From Eunapius fragilis (lineage: Eukaryota > Porifera > Demospongiae > Spongillida > Spongillidae), in assembly GCA_963681505.1 (NCBI GenBank), contig OY811979.1:9461215-9525214 (forward strand): a DNA stretch of 64,000 nt, given 5' to 3'. The notes under the pieces were generated by a model. That model saw nothing but the letters and a program-made list of their open reading frames with translations, was not told the DNA's origin and ran no database searches. Positions 10,109-21,143 of this stretch are shown piece after piece (positions within the stretch are counted from its first letter, which is position 1; each line of letters opens with the position of its first letter). The position numbers were made by a program, and so were the translations under genes.

Positions 10109-12970
10109 AATGGTTCCCAATGAGCATTGGGGATGTGCTGCTGTACCACCAGGTCTGATTGCTTATGCAGGTTTGTTCATGGTATATGTGGTGACACCGC
10201 GCGTGTATATAATGCCTTTTCACATGTTTATTTGATCACATCTTATTTTTAGTAAAAACTAGCATGTACAATTCTTAAACGAGAACCTGCCTCGCCTTGC
10301 ACATCCCGGTTGTCCCCTCCTGTAGGGATAAAAATAACTGAAGCAGGAATGAGAGGGATGGATCAGCTGTGGCAAGTAGAGCAGGAACAGGAGGAATGGG
10401 TTCGTCCTCAATGCTGCTGTACATATATCTTCTATTGTAGGATCCATATCTGTATGTAAAAGAAAAGTACACCAAACCATATTCGCACCCCCATATTATG
10501 GTCTTGAATAGAACAACTGAGCAATGATTCGGAGATTACCATTATATATACTGCTGCACCTCATTGGTGGGAAAGTAAAAATAGTTGGCTTATCAAACCT
10601 GAAGTGAGGCTTCAAATGGAAGTGTTAACTATGGTCGCATTGCAATGCTGATAAAGTCCTCATACTTTTTTTGGGTGATGAGATATTTCAATTGTCACTG
10701 AGGTAATGAGTTCATACTTTGTAGTTTTCTCACATGTGACAATCAGAGTTAGCATAAGGTATAGGCTTCCAAAATGCAAAAGTTAGCTACACATTACTAC
10801 ACCCAATTATATCCTGTACCATATGCATAGCATACATGATTAAGTTTGACATAACAGTTCATATGCTACCATCGCTAATTCAACTCAAGTATCCCATCTC
10901 TTGACAATCAATCAGCATATGGACACACTATGTAATTTTAATTTTTACATTGGTTGTGTAAGGTTTATGCACATATACACCAGCATTGCTATGCCCCAAG
11001 CAAGCTGACATGCTAATTATATGTATCTACTAAGCATTTGCACTTATAACCTTTTGCACATAACCTTCCCTTAAAAACATTTATGTTTGGAATTAGTGCT
11101 ATGCCATCTTATTCCACTACCTAGTAGCATATCAGGAAGTGTGACATACATTGTCAGAAGCCAGCTAGAGCTGAAGTGTTGTGTTAACAGTTACAGGTGT
11201 TAATGTAACATCTGGAGCAACGCATCAGCATGCTGAGGCAGGCATGAAGTGCTAATCCCTAGCCTGCATGACATGTGATACCAGGAGAACTCAAAACCAG
11301 TTTAGATCCAGTATTCCTAATCCCCTTATTAAAAACCCCTGCTCACCCTTTCCATTGTTATACTGCTATTGTGTGGTATTATATTGAGGGGTGTTCATAC
11401 ACTATTCTCATCACAAATGTCTGCACTTAGGTTACAATCATGTGGCAACAATTACCAAGGTCACCTAGTGCTACTCTAATATCCGCTACAGGCTTTGTGA
11501 AAAGTAACTTGTTTTTATAATTATATCTACCTCTTCATCACTCAAGCGTCTACACTGACAGGTGCAAAGCCACTTTTTGGGACGGTCACTACTTTCACCC
11601 TTACTTTTATCCTTTATTTCATTAGTCACAACACACCAGCCATTAGTGTCAAGAGGGATTGCTAACATTCTAGTGTGTACTTTGATCAACTAACCATTCA
11701 TGTGGTTCTTTAAAATCTTCAACAACCTTTTCTTGTACATTTTATTGCTATTTAGTGTCTTTTTAAGCAACATACACCCTGCCTTTTATTATCTCTTTGT
11801 GAGACAAAACCTAAACATTAAATTTATACACCCTGCTTTTTACATCTCTTCGTTCAAAGAGATAAAACCTGAGTAAAAATAACTTACTTTTCATTACATT
11901 AAAGTTACACATCAGAATGCTCAGTAGTCACCACAGTACTTGTTACAGTATACACATAAACTCACCGTTTAATCTTATTGTCCAGCACTTGGGAGGCAGT
12001 GTTAAGATCAAACCCAGACTATTTAGCCTTTTAAACTGCTCTTCTTGTTTCAGCATGATCAAGGTAGCGTTTGTGTTCACCAACCCGCTTGGATTCAGGG
12101 CCTTTTTGGTACCACCAGGTTCTTTCTGCGTCTCGCTTCGATCTGCGTCGTCTTTTCTTGCTCGCTTCGTCTCAGGGTCTTTTTCGTACCGCATCCGTCC
12201 AGCGTCTTGCATGGGTCATCATCAGAGATACAGTTTGAAGATACAAATTAAAATAGGATGACGAGGGGCTGTACCTTGCCCTTTTCTTAACCCGATCTCT
12301 TCTATTTCTTTGCTCGCTTCGTTTCAGGATCTTTTTCGTACCGCGCTTGACGAGCGTCTCGCATGGGTCATCATCATACCTTCAGTAAGAAGCAAATATA
12401 TACATGTTGATAGATGGGAAGATACAATTTAACATAGGATGACGAGCTGAGGGTCTGTACCTTGCCCTTTTCCTGACCAGATTCACTCAAGATCCCGTTG
12501 TCGTTCGTCGGCTCGCTTCTCAGAGTTCGCTTGGTAACGTTCTCCGGCTTTTGCTTTGTTTGCATGTTTAAACCAGAACATAATTACGAACACGTGCAAG
12601 ATCACGAGCTTAGTAAACGGGTCCTGGGCAATTAATCAAAGTTCCAATAGCAATTTCTATAGACGAAAGCCCGACAACATATGGGTCGTTACGATCCTTA
12701 TCCAACTGCATGTCCATCCGCAAGTATACTTCATTTTTTATAAATCGGCAAAAATACACCCACGCACACTCTTTATTAATTTATATCGAAACTGATATAA
12801 ACAATATAGTTTCAATATTCACACAGGATGAAACTTCGCATCGAGCGCTACATTTTGGTGCAAATATCATTTTTTTCTAACTTGAGTTATGTTTGACGAA
12901 AGGAAGAAGGAGAAGGAGAAGGAGAAGGAGAAAAAAATGGTGGATTCGAGGGATCGACTACCGTACTGAC
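10109..12970 (-). mobile_element. Helitron derivative, copy A (inverted relative to copy B)
   Basis: Nearly the reverse complement of 15705-18753 across about 2.8 kb. On the - strand it holds remnants of two coding modules shared with the intact Helitron at 42.8-50.7 kb: a basic first-exon repeat (RYEKDPETKRARKDD at about 12190) and a module with IPLDTNGWCVV ... WLCTCQCRR ... DEEVDIII (about 11500-11660). A purine run (GGAGAAGGAGAAGG) sits near the inner end, as in the leaders of relatives. The outer end has a small hairpin (CCCAAT-GCTC-ATTGGG) beside 10109. No helicase is present, so it could move only with help from an autonomous element. Confidence 0.65.
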
Positions 12971-13640
12971 AAGACGTAATTGGCGGAGCCAAAACTATTT
13001 ATTTTAACTAACTGGCGAAATATTTGTAATTGGCGGAAGTCTCAGAATCTTTAAATTTATGGCGATTTATAATTGGCGGAAATGATGAATGTTAGCGTAG
13101 CTGTTGATCATACTTGAATAGGCCGAAGAGCACCTGTAGTCTCGCAAGCCAGACGTACTTTGTTGTCGAACGACGCGAGAGGACTGGGGACGAGTAAAAC
13201 GTACTTCTCAGAACGTTTTACTCGTCCCCAGTCCTCTCGCGTCGTTCGACAACGAAGTACGTCTGGCTTGCGAGACTAGAGCACCTGCTGCCTCCGCAAA
13301 AGCGGCAGCCAGGGCTGCATTCTCCTCATCCTCTGAAGCATCCCATTGGAGTGAAGTTCGTCGTCAAACTCAGCATCAGAAAGATCAGAATCGGATTCTG
13401 ATTCAGATGTACCGTCATTGAATCGACTGGGTGCACGGGTCAGCCGTCGGGGACGTGTACTGGTATCAGTTGAAGAGAAGAAAGGAATTATTTCGTATGG
13501 CCGACCCGCTACCGGGTATATAGTAGTACCGGTATGCCACTACAGGCGCCGTATGTCTGTGCTTTGTACATTTACATGTACGGTAATCATTTAGCAGGGC
13601 AAGATTAAGGTCTAGGGATACTTATACAATCATGTGCGTA
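12971..13640. other. Segment with foldback insertion and an acidic coding remnant
   Basis: Besides the foldback at 13137-13278, the - strand at about 13300-13480 reads as an acidic tract (SESESDSDLSDAEFDD) beside basic residues, like the terminal parts of several transposases. The family is not identifiable. Repeated AATTGGCGGA motifs at 12978-13080 suggest another short repeat. 13648-13680 is a C-rich run. Confidence 0.35.
13137..13278. mobile_element. 142-bp foldback MITE with 9-bp target duplication
   Basis: A near-perfect palindrome: arms begin TAGTCTCGCAAGCCAGACG and end with its complement, separated by a few bases around 13208. It is flanked on both sides by GAGCACCTG (13128-13136 and 13279-13287), a perfect 9-bp duplication. 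Nine bases is the usual size for Mutator-like elements, so it is probably a MULE-type non-autonomous element. Confidence 0.85.
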
Positions 13641-14220
13641 ATGTCCTCCCCCCCCCCCCACCCCCCACCCCCCCCCCCATCCCCCTTCCGCGACGCCGTG
13701 GATTCGCTGATAACATGTTCATTATATGAATAACATTTTCATTATGAAAAACTCCACCTGCATCACTCTCATGTACATCACTTGTTGCTGTTTCATCATT
13801 GTCATGCTCTCCATCTGCTTCCACAATTACATTAGGAAATTCCCCATCACAATCTGTATTTCCACCAGGATTTCTAAATTCGAAATTAGCACCACTGGTT
13901 TCATCATGCTTGTCATGGTCATCATCCTTTAGAAGAAATTCAGGCTCACCATCATCACATTTTGACACATCTGGATTCTGACCAATGCAGAGATTACCTT
14001 CCTGACAAAGTTCTTTACTGTCGTTTGTACTTTTGGTAGTTATGACACTATTGTGACAATCAACACTGTCAGAAACAACGCCATCAGCCTCCAAGTCCTC
14101 CTCCAAAATAATAGCAGATTTTTTGCTTGATGGAAATACAACTTCTCTAGGCATTTGACCAAACACCAACTCATACGGAGACCTGCCAGTAGTATCATGA
14201 ACTTGGGTATTCATAGAATC
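13640..14220 (-). pseudogene. C-terminal fragment of a KRBA2-like integrase
   Basis: The - strand frame begins MNTQVHDTTGRSPYELVFGQ, the segment that follows the DDE core in KRBA2/SCAND3-type integrases, then an Asp/Glu-rich tail (about residues 30-170) ending in an Arg/Gly-rich, C-tract-encoded stretch. The catalytic core is missing. It is not contiguous in type with the gypsy integrase remnant beginning near 14254, so two different elements abut here. Confidence 0.5.
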
Positions 14221-15526
14221 TATTTTATAGTATGATTAACTATACAAATTATCTTATATGCCTACATGTTCGCGGGCAGTACTGTAGGCACGTTCCAAGG
14301 TTTGCTTCAATTTCCTCGCATACTGGTGGTGCAACTCGGCCTTGGAGCCACATACGATGTCTATAGAGGTAGCTTGGCCTGCCGTCCGAACACCATGCAG
14401 GTAGAACGGTGAGAATCCGGTGGAGGAATGGACACTCATGTTGTATACGCCATACAGACCTTTTTGAGATGCGACTCCCTGTCTATTGGGTTGTCATGCA
14501 CATGCAGTGGTAGCCAGCATGCTGATTAGGGTCCTGTTAAAACGTTCTACAAGACCGTCAGATTGTGGGTGGTAAGGTGTCGTGCGGCTTTTGTAGATCT
14601 TGAGCAGACGACAGACCTCCTGTAAGACTCCCGACTCAAATTGGCGGCCTTGGTCAGAATGCAGTTGTTCGGGTACAGAGAAGCGACAGAAAAATTCATC
14701 CACCAGCTTCGTTGCCACTGTAACCGCCTCTTGGTTCGGAATGGCGTAAGCCTCAACCCATTTCGTGAAATAGTCTGAAGCCACCAATATATATGCATTC
14801 CCTGTCGTTGATGGCGAGATAGGCCCAACAATGTCCACAGCTACGATCTGCATCGGATACCCTGCAACTACATTCTGAAGTGGGGCCTTGCCTCTTTTAC
14901 TCGGGTTCTTCCTAGCTGCACAGGTAGCACAAGTTTTACACCACTTTCTAACGTCATCCGAGTGCCCAGGCCAGTAGAATCTCTCCTTCAACCGGTATAG
15001 AGTTTTATTTTTACCCAGATGGGCCCCAAAGGCACCTTCATGCAACTGTTGCACAATTTCCTCTCTTATCTCCCTCGGAGCAACCAGCTGAAGGAAAGTA
15101 TCCCCGTCACTGCCTTCATACCGTCTTAGAGAATCCCATTTTCCAACACTAGCTGGTCCCTTTGCTGAATGAATTGGTTGAATTCCCTGCTTTTTCCCTC
15201 AGCGTCCTTAGAACTTAGGGTCTTCCCGGAAGAAATAGCCTGGATAATGGGTGCAATGTCCTCATCTTGCTGCTGAAGCAGCTGAAGGTTGCTCTTTACT
15301 GGCACAACTGCAAACGCACCTGCCGAATCGTTTTCTGTCGGCTCACGCACTCGAGAAAGTGCATCTGCATTTAAATGGTTGCGCCCTTTTCGGTGGACCA
15401 CTTCGAAATCATATTCCTGAAGTTGCTCCAACCACCGCGCCAGCCCCAGCTGTCCTTCAGGCTCTTTCATACTGTATATCCATTGCAGCGCACTGTGGTC
15501 AGTGCGAAGGACGATGTGTCGCCCTA

Positions 15527-18500
15527 TCAGGACCTACGGTAGTAGGTCCTGTGTAGGATTGGCTCCGTAGGCGTGGTTTTCGATCGAGCGTTAGAAAACA
15601 GAAAATACGCTTCGTAGCCACTTGGCAGTCGCTATAAAATCTGCCCAAAACACGCTGCATCTATAGTCCAACGCGCGATGTTCGCAACCCTGCCATTGTC
15701 TCCAGACGGTATAGTCGATCCCTCGAATCCGCCATTTTTTTCTCCTTCTTCTCCTTCTCCTTCTTCTCCTTCACCTTCTCCTTCCTTTCGTCAAACATAA
15801 CTCAAGTTAGGAAAAGCGGGAAAAAAAAGATATTTGCACCAAAATGTATGTTCTGGTTGAAACATGCCTTCGCGTCAAAAGAGATCGGTACAATGAGAGC
15901 AAAGCATGAACCTAGTTCGGTGGCAAACAAAGCAAAAGCCGGACAACGTTACAATGCGAACTCTGAGCAGAAGCGAGCCGACGAACGACAACGGGATCTT
16001 GAGTGAATCGTGTCAGGAAAAGGGCAAGGTACAGACCCTCGTCATCCTATTTTTTATTGTATCTTCCCATCTATCAACATGTATATATTTGTTGCTTCTT
16101 ACTGTAGCTATGATGATGACCCATGCGAGACGCTGGTCAAGCGCGGTACGAAAAAGATCCTGAAACGAAGCGAGTAATGAAATAGAAGAGATCGAGTTAA
16201 GAAAAGGGCAAGGTACAGACCCTCGTCATCCTATTTTAATTTGTATCTTCAAACTGTATCTCTGATGATGACCCATGCGAGACGCTGGACGGGCGCGGTA
16301 CGAAAAAGACCCTGAGACGAAGCGAGCAAGAAAAGACGACGCAGATCGAAGCGAGACGCAGAAAGAACCTGGTGGTACCAAAAAGGCCCTGAATCCAAGC
16401 GGGTTGGTGAGCACAAATGCTACCTTGATCATGCTGAAACAAGAAGAGCAGTTTAAAAGGCTAAATAGTCTGGGTTTGATCTAAACACTGCCTCCCAAGT
16501 GCTGGACAATAAGAAGTCAAGATTGAACGGTGAGTTTACGTGTATACTGTAACAAGTACTGTGGTGATTACTGAGCATTCTGATGTGTAACTTTAATGTA
16601 ATGAAAAGTTAGGTAAAATAAAGTTAATTTTTACTCAGGTTTTATCTCTTTGAACCATGAGATGTAAAAGGCAGGGTGTATAAATTTAATGTTTAGGTTT
16701 TGTCTCACAAAGAGATGATAAAAGGCAGGGTGTGTGTTGCTTGAAAAGACACTAAATAGCAATAAAACGTACAAGAAAAGGTTGTTGAAGATTTTAAAGA
16801 ACCACATGAATGGTTGGTTGACTAAAGTACGCACTAGAATGATTGCAATCCCTGTTGACACTAATGGCTTGTGTGTTGTGGCTAATGAAATAAAGGATAA
16901 AAGTAAGGGTGAAAGAAGTGATCATCCCAAAAAGTGGCTCTGCACCTGTCAGTGTAGATGCTTGTGTGATGAAGAGGTAGATATAATTATAAAAACAAAG
17001 TTACTTTTCTGTAGCGGACATTTGAGTAGCACTAGGTGACCATGGTAATTGTTGCCACATTGATCGTGATCTAAGTGCAGACATTTGTGATATGAACACC
17101 CCTCAATATAATACCACACAATAGCAGTATAACAATGGTAAGGGTGAGCAGGGGTTTTTAATAAAGGGATGAGGATTACTGGATCTAAACTGGTTTTGAG
17201 TCCTGCTCCTGGTATCACATGTCATGCAGGCTAGGGATTAGCACTTCATGCCTGCCTCAGCATGCTGATGCTTTGCTCCCAGATGTTACATTAACACCTG
17301 TAACTGTTGACACAACACTTCAGCTCTAGCTGGCTTCTGACAATGTATGTCATACTTCCTGACATGCTACTAGGTAGTGGAATAAGATGGCATAGCACTG
17401 TAATTCCAAACATAATGCATTCAAGATTTTTTTAAGGGAAGGTTATGTGCAAAAGGTTATATGTGCAAATGTGTAATGCTTAGTATACATATAATTAGCA
17501 TGTCAGCTTGTTTGGGGCATAGCGATGCTGGCGTATATGTGCATAAACCTTCCACAACCAATATATAACATGTAAAAATAAAATTAATGTGTCCATATGC
17601 TGATTGATTGTCAAGAGATGGGGTACTTGAGTTGAATTAGCGATGGTAGCATATGAACTGACTTAATCATGTATGCTATGCGTATACGGTACAGGATCTA
17701 ATTGGGTGTAGTTATGTGTAGCTAACTTTTGCATTTTGGTGGAAATTATCAAGCCTATACCTTATGCTAACTCTGATTAAGTTGTCATGCATAATCCACA
17801 TGTGAGAAAACTACAAAGAATGTACTCATTACTCAGTGACAATTGGAATAATGATAATTTTCATCACCCAAAAACTTTATCAGCATTGCAATGCAACCAT
17901 GTAAAAATTAAAATTAGTGTGTCCATATGCTGATTGATTGTCAAGAGATGGGATACTTGAGTTGAATTAGCGATGGTAGCATATGAACTGTTAGTATGTC
18001 AAACTTAATCATGTATGCTATGCATATGGTACAGGATATAATTGGGTGTAGTAATGTGTAGCTAACTTTTGCATTTTGGAAGCCTATACCTTATGCTAAC
18101 TCTGATTGTCACATGTGAGAAAACTACAAAGTATGAACTCATTACCTCAGTGACAATTGAAATATCTCATCACCCAAAAAAAGTATGAGGACTTTATCAG
18201 CATTGCAATGCGACCATAGTTAACACTTCCATTTGAAGCCTCACTTCAGGTTTGATAAGCCAACTATTTTTACTTTCCCACCAATGAGGTGCAGCAGTAT
18301 ATATAATGGTAATCTCCGAATCATTGTTCAGTTGTTCTATTCAAGACCATAATATGGGGGTGCGAATATGGTTTGGTGTACTTTTCATCTACATACAGAT
18401 ATGGATCTTACAATAGAAGATATAGCGGGTATGTATGTACAGCAGCATCGAGGACGAACCCATTCCTCCTGTTCCTGCTCCAATTGCCACAGCTGGTCCA

Positions 18501-18753
18501 CTCCTGCTTCAGTTATTTTTATCCCTACAGGAGGGGACAACCGGGACGTACAAGGCGAGGCAAGTTCTCGTTTAAGAATTGTACACGCTAATTTTTACTA
18601 AAAATAAGATGTGTTTTTTGATCAAATAAACATGTGAAAAGGCATTATACGCACGCGCGGTGTCACCACATATACCACGAACAAACCTCGCATAAGCAAT
18701 CAGACCTGGTGGTACAGTACAGCAGTACATCTCCAATGCTCACTGGGAACCAT
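15527..18753 (+). mobile_element. Helitron derivative, copy B
   Basis: Begins TCAGGACCTACGG with the mirror GTAGGTCCT immediately following, the same 5' hairpin found at the right end of the intact Helitron (50664, - strand). A pyrimidine tract (TTCTCCTTCTTCTCC) follows at about 15740, then first-exon remnants: AKAGQRYNANSEQKRADE at about 15950, AGQARYEKDPETKR at about 16133 and AGRARYEKDPETKRARK at about 16285. The second module (IPVDTNGLCVV ... WLCTCQCRC ... DEEVDIIIKTK) lies at about 16840-17000. The 3' side has a hairpin-like CCAATGCTCACTGG before 18753. No Rep or helicase. It sits inside the gypsy fossil. Confidence 0.68.
17575..18190. repeat. Direct duplication of about 320 bp inside Helitron copy B
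   Basis: The block beginning GTGTCCATATGCTGATTGAT occurs at about 17588 and again at about 17918, each time continuing through the same landmarks (GCATATGAACTG, CAGGAT, TAATTGGGTGTAG, CACATGTGAGAAAACTACAA). Copy A has the block once. Confidence 0.8.
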
Positions 18754-18890
18754 AATTACGTAACATTATTGAACGCCGATGAAATCTTAATTACCGATAG
18801 TGCTAACTTATTTGGCACAATTATAATACGCTATTGGTTTCAAGACAACTAACAAATCCCTCTGCATGGTAGGAAAAAAAAAGCAAGGAA

Positions 18891-19205
18891 ACAAGTAGAT
18901 AAAACATTTCTCTTTGAGAAATAGAGTGGGATGTAGGATTGGGATTGGTGGTGTAAAAAGCAAGGAAACAAGACACATTATGGATTGGTACCAGAATACT
19001 ACAAGACGGTCCTACATTTAGCCAAGAACCATGCACATTTAGCTAATTGAAATTCAAAGTGCATGCATGGTTCTTGGCTAAATGTAGGACCGTCTTGTTG
19101 TATTCTGGTACCAATCCATGTGTCTTGTTTCCTTGCTTGTTACACCACCAATCCCAATCCTACATCCCACTCTATTTCTCAAAGAGAAATTTTTTATCTA
19201 CTTGT
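18891..19205. mobile_element. Palindromic MITE, copy 2
   Basis: ACAAGTAGATAAAACATTTC at the left is mirrored by ATCTACTTGT at the right; both arms are about 145 bp and nearly perfect. The family block GGTGGTGTAAAAAGCAAGG and the central TCCTACATTTAGC / GCTAAATGTAGGA are present. It directly abuts the resumed gypsy fossil. Confidence 0.88.
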
Positions 19206-19849
19206 AGAAGATAAGGACGGAAATGCTTCACAAAGGTGACTACAGCCAGCAATTCCTTCCTTGTGACATTGTACTTTCGCTCGGCTTTACTGAGTGTACG
19301 GCTCCCGTAAGCTACCACGCACTACAGAACCGCTCCAACACCAGTCTCGCTGCCATCAGTGTCAAGGAGAAAAGGTTTGTCAAAATTAGGGAAGATGAGC
19401 ACTGGTGCCGATATCAGCCTCTGCTTCAACTCCTGGAATGCAGCATCACATTCACTGGTCCATTTGAACGCTCGGCCACGCTCAGTCAGCCGGTAGAGGG
19501 GCGTCATGATTAGTCTCGTACCCAGACCTACATTGCAGCTGCGGATGGATACATCACCGCCTACGCGAGTAGTGGGTCTGGTGTCCTGTACAAATTTCTG
19601 TCGAGCGATTACATAATACTTACATTCAACGTCATGTATGAATAATATTAATCTTCCGCAAGAATGCGTTAATGCTTTAATTAGCAAGCTACTACATTTC
19701 TGGACCTCTCCCTTCTTCGTACAATATCTTCCCCTATTAAGGAAGCGATTATCAGTGCACTTAGCATTGGTATCACCCGCGATCCTAAACGCCAGCTTTT
19801 TGATTTATCTCTCATAAGCGAAGTTACTCCGGTCAAGGTAAATGTAAGC

Positions 19850-20690
19850 TATGCTGCATCACAAGTGCTGGGTCACAGCCTGCGGTGGGGAGCACCCCGC
19901 CAAGGCCTGCCCCCTTGCCTGGGACTACGTGAGCTCCAGCAACTGAAAGATCATCCTGACAAGGCCTGTGTCTCCTGACGGTGTGTCCATGGACCTCGCT
20001 TTCCTTTCACTGCACACACCCTACAACGGACCTCGCTTTCCTTTCACTGCACGCAACCTACTTTCACTGTCCATTACTCCACAATTGACAATGTGGTGGG
20101 GCTCCTTAGCAGATTTGAAAAAGGAGCCGTGATGGCCAAGGTAGACCTAAAATCTGCATTCAGAATGGTTCCAATCCAGGCCTCTGAATGGAGTTCAGAA
20201 TGGTTACAATCCAGGCCTCTGAATGGAGTTCCCATGCATTCAGAGGCCTGGATTGGAACCATTCTGAATGCTGATTTTGATGAGGCTCCACCACCATACC
20301 ATCTTAATTCTGAAGCCAGAGCTGACATACGATGGTGGAACAGCTTCCTACCATCTTGGAATGGCATTTCTATACTCATCTCCCCAGATTGGAACTATGC
20401 AGAGTCCAATCCAGTTGTACATGGATGCCTCTGGCACCTGTGGTTATGGGGCCTGGTTCAGAGGAACTGCCACACCAGTGCCTCAAGAGCTGGCAGAGCT
20501 CTAGAAGGTCGCCTGAGGCACCTCCTCCACAGAGCTGTGGCCCCTTCAACGTCGATCCCCTATACAGGGCAGGGACCAGGAAGTACTACGCCTTCTGTCA
20601 CAAATTTAACCTGACCACTCTGCCAAGGAATCAAGCACTCCATCAACCTTTTTACTGGGTATCTCAGTCAAACGGGGAGTGAGGAAGGAT
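19850..20690 (+). mobile_element. DIRS-type retroelement fossil
   Basis: Order of remnants: a Cys/His knuckle (CWVTACGGEHPAKACP, about 19865), the first RT motif (GAVMAKVDLKSAFRMVP, about 20123), an RNase H-side segment (LNSEARADIRWWNSFLPSW, then LYMDASGTCGYGAWF) and the start of a tyrosine-recombinase-like region (AGTRKYYAFCHKFNL, about 20570). The combination of DIRS-style RT and recombinase marks the family. Broken, with large parts missing and several breaks. Confidence 0.65.
20160..20270. repeat. Short repeat cluster with one inverted copy
   Basis: A segment like AGAATGGTT(C/A)CAATCCAGG occurs twice in direct orientation and once inverted within 110 bp, able to fold into a hairpin of about 30 bp. 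It lies within the DIRS fossil. Confidence 0.7.
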
Positions 20691-20984
20691 CGTCTATGAG
20701 AGAGGTAAGTTTATCAAAGTGGGCATGCTTACCCCTCTTGACTTCGTGCCTCGAGGGGTAGGGACATGGTAGTGAAGGCAGAAGGGGGCGTTGAGGAAGT
20801 TGCTCTCCCGCGACCTGGAGTGGTGGGTCCTCTCGCGCCGCTTGAACTTCTTCTTGCATGCGTCGGAGTCGCTCGACTCAGACGACGAGCTTGCTACTCT
20901 CCTAAGATGAGGATCGGCTGTGACATCGTTTCTCGCTCTTTGCCTTTTTAGCGCGATTGTGAGTGTCTTGCTTCGTACCTCTAG

Positions 20985-21137
20985 AACCGATAGCTCGTCA
21001 AATAAATACCCATAGCAGATCAGAACGCCGCAACCTGTTGGTAAGCTTACGAACATGTCCCGACCACGGACCACGTCTTCGATGACTCGGAACTGTTCTG
21101 GCATACCCCATACGTTCACGCGCCGACTGAATCGCAC
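20985..21137 (-). pseudogene. RecQ-like helicase N-terminal fragment
   Basis: The - strand reads PEQFRVIEDVVRGRDMFVSL followed by PTGCG, matching the Q-motif and Walker A region of RecQ helicases (usually LPTGxGKS), here without the lysine. It stops matching after about 50 residues, passing into an Arg/Ser-rich stretch (20984-20694) that I cannot place. Its upstream side is cut by the hAT end at 21144. Probably a dead fragment, host or transposon derived. Confidence 0.4.
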
Positions 21138-21143
21138 GTATTA

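Larger units (their letters stand above)
14250..19690 (-). mobile_element. Ty3/gypsy pol fossil, split by later insertions
   Basis: On the - strand, RNase H start (about 19687-19206; PVLIFPNFDKPFLLDTDGSE) continues at 15520-15126 (LRTDHSALQWIYSM to LNADALSRV), then integrase 15054-14254 (HHCC, then VAVDIVGPISPS, SDQGRQFE, HPQSDGLVERFNR). The gap from 15527 to 19205 is later insertions: Helitron copy B and a palindromic MITE. Broken, with a handful of further breaks; no LTRs recognised. Older than both the Helitron copy and the MITE. Confidence 0.8.

Noticed and set aside
10109-18753. A single giant transposon with 3-kb terminal inverted repeats
   Set aside because: The right arm starts with its own 5' hairpin and lies inside a gypsy fossil that continues on both sides, so the arms are two independent copies.
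20074-20379. - strand 101-aa frame
   Set aside because: Arises from the inverted repeat cluster inside the DIRS fossil.
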